Shown here: positions 56,766 through 64,000 of the stretch, piece after piece
How the letters are laid out: each line of letters begins with the position of its first letter
Numbering within the stretch: position 1 is the first letter of the stretch
Assembly (NCBI GenBank): GCA_026874595.1
Contig: CM049314.1
Location: 32,141,229-32,205,228 of the forward strand
DNA length: 64,000 nt
Direction: 5' to 3'
Source of the DNA: Sipunculus nudus
Taxonomy: Eukaryota > Annelida > Sipuncula > Golfingiida > Sipunculidae
Translations under genes and position numbers: made by a program
The notes under the pieces: model-generated
What the model was told of the DNA's origin: nothing
What the model saw: the letters and a program-made list of their open reading frames with translations, nothing else
The model's database searches: none

Positions 56766-59700
56766 GGTTGCTCCCGACTGACCGGCCCTCTTGACTGTGA
56801 CGTAGAAACTGATCATCCCAGCACCTTGCATGCTGACCACCTATCCTAACCGTGACGTAGGTACTGATCCTCCCAGCACCTTGCTCACTGACCGCCTTCC
56901 TGACCGTGATGTAGGTACTGATCCTCCCGGCACCTTACTCACTGACCGCCGTCCTGACCGTGATGTAGGTACTGAACCTCCCGACACCTTACTCACTGAC
57001 CGCCTTCCTGACCGTGACGTAGGTACTGATCCTCCCGACACCTTTCTCACTGACCGCCCCTCCTGACCGTGATGTAGGTACTGATCCTCCCGACACCTTA
57101 CTCACTGACCGCCTTCCTGACCGTGATGTAGGTACTGAACCTCCCGACACCTTACTCACTGACCGCCTTCCTGACCGTGACGTAGGTACTGATCCTCCCG
57201 GCACCTTACTCACTGACCGCCTTCCTGACCGTGATGTAGGTACTGATCCTCCCGGCACCTTACTCACTGACCGCCGTCCTGACCGTGATGTAGGTACTGA
57301 ACCTCCCGACACCTTACTCACTGACCGCCTTCCTGACCGTGACGTAGGTACTGATCCTCCCGACACCTTTCTCACTGACCGCCCCTCCTGACCGTGATGT
57401 AGGTACTGATCCTCCCGACACCTTACTCACTGACCACCTTCCTGACCGTGACGTAGGTACTGATCTTCCCAGCACCTTGCTCACTGACCGCCTTCCTGAC
57501 CGTGACGTAGGTACTGAACCTCCCGGCACCTTACTCACTGACCGCCTTCCTGACCATGATGTAGGTACTGATCTTCCCAGCACCTTGCTCACTGACCGCC
57601 TTCCTGACCGTGACGTAGGTACTGAACCTCCCGGCACCTTACTCACTGACCGCCTTCCTGACAGTGACGTAGGTACTGATCCTCCCGACACCTTACTCAC
57701 TGACCGCCTTCCTGACAGTGACGTAGGTACTGATCCTCCCGACACCTTACTCACTGACTGCCTTCCTGACCGTGACGTAGGTACTGATCCTCCCGACACC
57801 TTACTCACTGACCGCCTTCCTGACCGTGACGTAGGTACTGATCCTCCCGGCACCTTGCTCACTGACCGCCTTCCTGACCGTGACGTAGGTACTGATCCTC
57901 CCGGCACCTTGCTCACTGACCGCCTTCCTGACCGTGACGTAGGTACTGAACCTCCCGGCACCTTACTCACTGACCGCCTTCCTGACCGTGATGTAGGTAC
58001 TGATCCTCCCGGCACCTTGCTCACTGACCGCCTTCCTGACCGTGACGTAGGTACTGATCCTCCCGGCACCTTGCTCACTGACCGCCTTCCTGACCGTGAC
58101 GTAGGTACTGAACCTCCCGGCACCTTACTCACTGACTGCATTCCTGACCGTGATGTAGGTACTGATCCTCCCCGCACCTTGCTCACTGACCACCTTCCTG
58201 ACCATGATGTAGGTACTAATCTTCCCAGCACCTTACACACTGACTGCCTTCCTGACCGTGACGTAGGTACTGATCCTCCCGACACCTTACTCACTGACCG
58301 CCTTCCTGACCGTGATGTAGGTAATGATCCTCCCGGCACCTTACTCACTGACTGCCTTCCTGACCCTGATGTAGGTACTGATCCTCCCGACACCTTACTC
58401 ACTGACCGCCTTCCTGACCGTGACGTAGGTACTGATCCTCCCCACACCTTACTCACTGACCGCCTTCCTGACCGTGACGTAGGTACTGATCCTCCCGTCA
58501 CCTTACTCACTGACCGCGCCTTCCTGACCGTGACATAGGTACTGATCCTCCCTGAACCTTACTCACTGACCGCCTTCCTGACCGTGACGTAGGTACTGAT
58601 CCTCCCGACATCTTACTCACTGACCGCCTTCCTGATCGTGACGTAGGTACTGATCCTCCTGGCACCTCTACTCACTGACCGCCTTCCTGAACGTGACGTA
58701 GGTACTGATCCTCCCGACACCTTTCTCACTGACCGTGATGTAGGTAATGATCCTCCCGGCACCTTACTCACTGACTGCCTTCCTGACCCTGATGTAGGTA
58801 CTGATCCTCCCGACACCTTACTCACTGACCGCCTTCCTGACCGTGACGTAGGTACTGATCCTCCCCACACCTTACTCACTGACCGCCTTCCTGACCGTGA
58901 CGTAGGTACTGATCCTCCCGTCACCTTACTCACTGACCGCGCCTTCCTGACCGTGACATAGGTACTGATCCTCCCTGAACCTTACTCACTGACCGCCTTC
59001 CTGACCGTGACGTAGGTACTGATCCTCCCGACACCTTACTCACTGACCGCCTTCCTGACCGTGACGTAGGTACTGATCCTCCCCACACCTTACTCACTGA
59101 CCGCCTTCCTGACCGTGACGTAGGTACTGATCCTCCCGACATCTTACTCACAGACCGCCTTCCTGACCGTGACGTAGGTACTGATCCTCCCGACACCTTA
59201 CTCACTGACCGCCTTCCTGACCGTGACGTAGGTACTGTTCCTCCCGACACTTTACTCACTGACCGCCTTCCTGACCGTGACGTAGGTACTGATCCTCCCG
59301 GCACCTTTCTCACTGACCGCCCCTCCTGACCGTAACGTAGGTAGTGATCCTCCCGGCACCTCCACTCACTGACCGCCTTCCTGATCGTGACGTAGGTACT
59401 GATCCTCCTGGCACCTCTACTCACTGACCGCCTTCCTGAACGTGACGTAGGTACTGATCCTCCCGACACCTTTCTCACTGACCGCCCCTCCTGACCGTGA
59501 TGTAGGTACTGATCCTCCCGGCACCTTACTCACTGACCGCCTTCCTGACCGTGATGTAGGTACTGATCCTCCCGGCACCTTACTCACTGACCGCCTTCCT
59601 GACTGGGATGTTGGTACTGATCCTCCCGGCACCTTACTCACTGACAACCTCTCCTGACCGTGATGTAGGCACTGATCCTCCCGGCACCTTACCCACTGAC

Positions 59701-60296
59701 CACCTTCCTGACCGTGACGTAGGTACTGATCCTCCCGGCACCTTACTCACTGACCACCTTCCTGACCGTGACGTAGGTACTGATCCTCCCGGCACCTTGC
59801 TCACTGACCGCCTTCCTGACCGTGACGTAGGTACTGATCCTCCCGGCACCTTGCTCACTGACCGCCTTTCCTGACCGTGATGTAGGTACTGATCCTCCCG
59901 GCACCTTCCTCACTGACCGCCTTCCTGACCGTGACTTAGGTACTGATACTCCTGGCACCTTGCTCACTGACCGCCCCTTTTGACAGTGATGTAGGTACTG
60001 ATCCTCCCGGCACCTTGCTCACTGACCGCCTTCCTGACTGTGATGTAGGTACTGATCCTCCCGGCACCTTTCTCACTGACGGCCTTCCTGACTGTGATGT
60101 AGGTACTGATCCTCCCGGCACCTCTACTCACTGACGTACTGCCCTCCTGACCGTGACGCAGAAAATGATCCTCCAGGCACCTTCCATACTGACTGCCCCT
60201 AGACCGTGACGAAGAAAATGATCCCTCCGGCACCTTACTCACTGACGTACTGCCCTTCTGACCGTTACGCAGGTACTGATTCTCCGGGCACCTTGA
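56766..60296. repeat. 54-bp minisatellite, about 65 copies
   Basis: The unit begins CTCACTGACCGCCTTCCTGA, continues CCGTGACGTAGGTACTGATC and ends CTCCCGGCACCTTA. At 54 bp (18 codons) it gives long open frames on both strands: plus repeats TDRLPDRDVGTDPPGTLL, minus repeats VSKVPGGSVPTSRSGRRS. Some units are 55 bp (GCCCCTCC variant) and break the frames. Larger blocks are duplicated at 325-bp and 423-bp spacing. No start context, splice signals or protein family support coding. Confidence 0.95.
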
Positions 60297-60299
60297 ACA

Positions 60300-61083
60300 C
60301 TGTTTACCAGGTTTAATCATTTATAAACCTCCTTTAAATATTCATCTTTTCATAAAGTCATCTTTTCAGGGATTTTCTACCTTTAATTTTTCCTTGTAAT
60401 TTTGACATTGTCTCTGACACTCTGCCTCCTATCCGTATCCTCTAGGGAAGGTCCCATAAGAGATTCAGGCCACCTACTTACTAAGATTAACAGATATCAC
60501 TCAGTGGGCTAGAGATGTAAAGCATCATCGTTGTCTGATTGATAAGTGTGAACCTATTGGTGGATAAGTTGACGACCTGAAGCTGGTACAGAGAGGTCGA
60601 TATAACACAAAACCCAAATGCACTCTTTCAATTTAAGTTGCTATAGACATTTAAAGTGCTAACAGTGGTGGTATGCCCCGTGTGTGTGTTTTGTGTGTGG
60701 GGGGTGGGGGGGGGGGGGGAGGCACTCTCCGTGCTTTGGGAGATGGAGGGAGCTGACCACTTGGAGATAAAATTGTATATCGGAATTATGGAAAATGAAT
60801 AATTTGCACAGCTTAATATATCATAATCTGTGTTCGTCTTCGTTGTAAACTTAAGTTTATAATTCGGTATTACCACACTTGGAAAGTGTTTGGGTAAATT
60901 ATGAAATATATAAATGAATGTAGTTTATATTTTCATTTTTTATATAATACGTTTCATATTTAAGTATTTATACATATAAATCAAGAAAAGTTTGAACCTT
61001 TACCATTAACCATTCCAAATTGCATAAGTATATGATTACAGGTACGCAGTTACATAGAAAGGCTTAAGTATGTCTCTCTGTCT

Positions 61084-61140
<57 letters not shown>

Positions 61141-61200
61141 CTCGATCCGAATAAATTAAATCAGGATAGTAACAATATCTTCTAATTTGTTATATTTCTG
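60300..61200. other. Region between minisatellite and next gene
   Basis: No gene seen. It has a G-run near 60708 and a (CT)n array at 61086-61136. Confidence 0.5.
61086..61136. repeat. (CT)n microsatellite
   Basis: A CT run of about 50 bp, 100-200 bp upstream of the putative promoter of the ligase-like gene. Confidence 0.95.
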
Positions 61201-61234
61201 CGCCGTGAATAAATATTAAGTTCATATAGGCAAA

Positions 61235-61364
61235 GCCCTGTCACGTGACTTGTACTTTGGACGGATCAGGTCACGCGGCCTTGCACGGCCGGTTTAAACA
61301 AAGACAATAATAACACGGGATATCAGTTTGCACGCGGAGTAGTTCATTCAGACGTTCAAGCCAG
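61235..61364 (+). promoter_or_regulatory. Probable promoter and non-coding exon 1 of the 4CL-like gene
   Basis: A GC-richer patch has an E-box CACGTG (61242), TCACGCGGCC and GCACGGCCGG, followed by a stretch ending TTCAAGCCAG/gtaaga, a good splice donor. No ATG-led ORF continues from it, so it would be a 5'UTR exon. Exact start unknown. Confidence 0.4.
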
Positions 61365-61835
61365 GTAAGAATTTTATTACACATACGCACATATATAACA
61401 TATATAACTATATATATATAGTTTGATACAGTGACGGTATTTTTTAACAATTACACCGCATCTGTTTTTGGTATCGATAATCAAACTAATTCTAACTTTT
61501 GTATAGTATACTAATAATAACAAATATATGTCTGGTTTATAGGTGTTGATATAAGCTATGAAATGTGGAATTGTTCTGTATCTTCACCAATAAAAGCAGC
61601 TAGTATGTATCCGATATAAATGTTAAAACTACAAGAATAGGCTGAATGGCACGGTAGAAGTGTGGGTCTGTGTGTTGGGTGGGTGGCTGTCTCGTAATTT
61701 AATTGTCACCCAATTGCTTACACTTCTGTGAAAATATGTTCACGAAATTCGGAATATATTCGGATACTCTTTAAATGTTTCAAACTGTATCCCCAATGTT
61801 CCCTGTTTCCTCATATTCAAATATCAATGTATATT

Positions 61836-61839
<4 letters not shown>

Positions 61840-61889
<50 letters not shown>
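61840..61889. repeat. (TA)n microsatellite
   Basis: A pure run of 50 bp in the presumed first intron of the ligase-like gene. Confidence 0.95.
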
Positions 61890-61894
<5 letters not shown>

Positions 61895-62462
61895 TAGTGT
61901 GTAATGTATACAACAATATATAAGTTTATATATTTGTGTCACATGGGCAGTTACACTCTGCTGAATTTGTTCATTACTACAGGACATAACACATAAAAAT
62001 AGTTCACCGCGACCCACTTTAGGTTTCTTGGGGAAATTGTACTTAAACCTGACTGCATGCGAAATTTGTACTTTCAGGACAAATGGTTAGATTATATGCC
62101 CGGCAAAGGCTCGGACTCCAGCGCTTCTTTGAGGTAATAAAACCCATGTCTTTGCCCGGTATATATAACTCATAAATATAGGTCACAGGGACCTACACTC
62201 ATATCTATACTGAATTAAACATCCTCTCATCACCGTGTTACTGGAACGTTCTCTTTCTAGCGGCTACGGTTTATTTCATGTTAAATGATGGACAGGAATT
62301 TGTTATTTGTCACGAAAATTACAAAAAAGAGCCGGAATCAATAAGTAGACCTAGATATACAATTCATCAAGTTTATCCTGAAAAATATATCCTTATATAA
62401 TAAATTTGACAAAGATATGTGTTTTTCTCTCTGGTGCTTAAATCTGTTGTCTCCCCCTATAA

Positions 62463-62825
62463 AGCTGCGTTTACCGGGCGTGCGGTATGCAGTATGCGGT
62501 ATGCGATATGTATTAAGCGGTATGCGAAAAATATTTTGTTCTCTAGTTATTTTTATCATAAAACGTGTATCGGGTCCGCGTGATGCGCTATGCGGTATGT
62601 GGCACGAGACACGCGGTAAAATGAAATTCTCTTACCGCGCGCGGTATAGAGCCCTTGGGTTCCGGTTACCATATGCATGAACTACAGATGCAGCGCGACC
62701 AAGCGGGATTTGAAATCATCGGGCCCATATCGCAGTGTTTTACCGCCCACCAAGTAAATGCTTCCATGCGATTTTAAATCGCATTCCGCATACCACATTT
62801 GCTGCTACACTCCGCATATATCATA
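62463..62825. mobile_element. Foldback element rich in GCGGTATGCG words
   Basis: Direct GCGGTATGC words at the left and inverted GCATTCCGCATACC/CTCCGCATATA at the right bound about 360 bp with no ORF. It lies in the presumed intron of the ligase-like gene. Confidence 0.5.
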
Positions 62826-63541
62826 TCCTAAGAGGTCTTGCCTGCATGTCAAATCTAAACCATCTGGGTAATACAAATATTTTGTGTACAGCTGGAGTTT
62901 TTGACCATTTGTAATCTGCCATCCTCAAAATATAATATAAGTAAAAGTAAATATAAGTAAAAGTGCATAAAAAAAGAATTGTAGGTTGTGCACCACCGAT
63001 CAAAAGCATCAGGTCTTGTTCTTCAAGATCAGTTGGCTCAGCGATTTTCATAAATATCCATTCAGGTTTTTCCTCAGAAGGTGGTATGACCACAGGTATT
63101 CAGACACATCCTTACGCCCAGTAACACGGAGATATAAGGCAAAGCGACCTAATTTTGAATATGCACGGGGGGGGGGGGGGGACACAGGGTTCCTGTTAGC
63201 AGGTCCCAGTGTTTTACGGTTATGATTTGTGCCCTGTAAACGGACAGACAACAGGAGAGACAGACGGACAGATCGTTTAAATCTAATGGTTGGAAGTACA
63301 CACAAACGTAAAGTAACATGTTAGGAAACCTGTCCCAGGAATAAAGGGATTCGTTCATCATATAATGACGTTCCATGGTGGCAGCTATCTTTATTTAGCC
63401 ACGTAAGTGAAAATAGTATTAACCACCCATAACTACATCTCCCCAATCCAACAGCCCCGCCCGCTCACCCCTCTATTTGCTCTACAGGGCACTTACCTTT
63501 TATGACATGTATCACTGTATCTGAAACAGTTTTCTTTTCAG

Positions 63542-63675
63542 GAACTTCAGTTTTCTGAGATTGTCCTGGATTACATACGATCATAGTCATGAGGAGCCCA
63601 TTTCCGGATGTAGAAATACCGGATGCTCCGATGCACCGGGTTCTGTTCTCCAAACTTGAGAAATATCGAGACAGG
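63542..63675 (+). CDS. 4-coumarate-CoA-ligase-like protein, first coding exon (gene continues past the window)
   Basis: After a TTTTCTTTTCAG acceptor there is a 47-nt leader with an in-frame TGA, then ATG at 63589. The 29 codons MRSPFPDVEIPDAPMHRVLF, SKLEKYRDR end in phase 0 at gtaggt. The pattern S-P-(F/Y)-P-D-V-x-I-P-(D/E)-x-P-(L/M)-H-x-x-(V/L)-x-x-x-x-x-(K/E)-(Y/F)-x-D is the N-terminus of animal 4CL-like/luciferase-like acyl-CoA synthetases. These enzymes adenylate carboxylic acids and pass them to CoA; many are peroxisomal. Substrate cannot be told from this exon, and no further exon is seen up to 64000. Confidence 0.7.
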
Positions 63676-64000
63676 GTAGGTTTTGTAAGTATTCAATTTT
63701 GTCTTTCATCCATCCGATTCATATATAATAAATTAAATACCTGGTTGTTCCCTTATTAATATTTTATAGCTATCACTAAGTAAAGTCTCAGAGCCAAGAC
63801 TAATGCCCATACATATAACGTTTAGTATACCAAAATTCTATATCAGGCAGAAATTCCAAAAACCTCTTGCACGACGATACCAGAGATATCATGACACGGG
63901 TATTCCAAAAGTCCAGATGATAAAATATCGTTTGGAGGTTCTTTGAAAACATGATATCCTACAGGTGCATTTTCCCTTTTAATTAAAAAAAAAACTAATC

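Noticed and set aside
56766-60320. CRISPR array or a real repeat-protein gene
   Set aside because: Copies are adjacent with no unique spacers, the genome is eukaryotic, frames break at 55-bp units and occur on both strands, and variation follows CpG decay.

Overview
The window is animal nuclear DNA: AT-rich, with short GT-AG exons in large introns and many microsatellites, miniature transposons and SINE-like repeats. The repeat types (regional 'ATTCGCGAGGGTTTCAAATTCGCG' miniature elements, tRNA-derived repeats) and the gene content (plakin, C-type lectin/sushi receptor, 4-coumarate-CoA-ligase-like gene) suggest a lophotrochozoan, most likely a mollusc. That assignment is an inference. No prokaryotic, plasmid or CRISPR feature is present.

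Layout. (1) About 0.2-12.87 kb, minus strand: a plakin-family gene of 11 phase-compatible exons, read from 12866 down to the stop at 206. It encodes about 615 residues: a plakin-domain fragment with an SH3-like segment, then three plectin-repeat units and a basic tail. (2) About 12.9-41.8 kb: intergenic DNA with no gene I can support. It holds about 14 of the 21 long (TA)n arrays, GA/CT arrays, G/C runs, nested miniature elements, a long hairpin, a tRNA-derived SINE and one LTR-like miniature retroelement. (3) 41.89-55.2 kb, plus strand: an 11-exon gene whose phases all match (1332 nt, 443 residues). It encodes a signal peptide, a C-type lectin domain interrupted by a cysteine-rich cassette, two sushi (CCP) domains, one transmembrane helix and a short tail with an ITIM-like SAYAEL motif. 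(4) 56.77-60.30 kb: a minisatellite of about 65 copies of a 54-bp unit, open in frames on both strands. (5) 61.2 kb to the end, plus strand: promoter-like DNA, a probable non-coding first exon and the first coding exon of a 4-coumarate-CoA-ligase-like (acyl-CoA synthetase superfamily) gene that runs off the window.

Most interesting: the lectin/sushi receptor with a putative inhibitory motif, whose exons 4-6 form a 318-bp in-frame cassette splitting the lectin fold; and a miniature LTR retroelement (two loci) whose roughly 156-bp LTR appears to carry tRNA-type A and B boxes, with a tRNA-Pro-like primer-binding site. All gene models come from reading splice sites and phases by eye; none is checked against transcripts.
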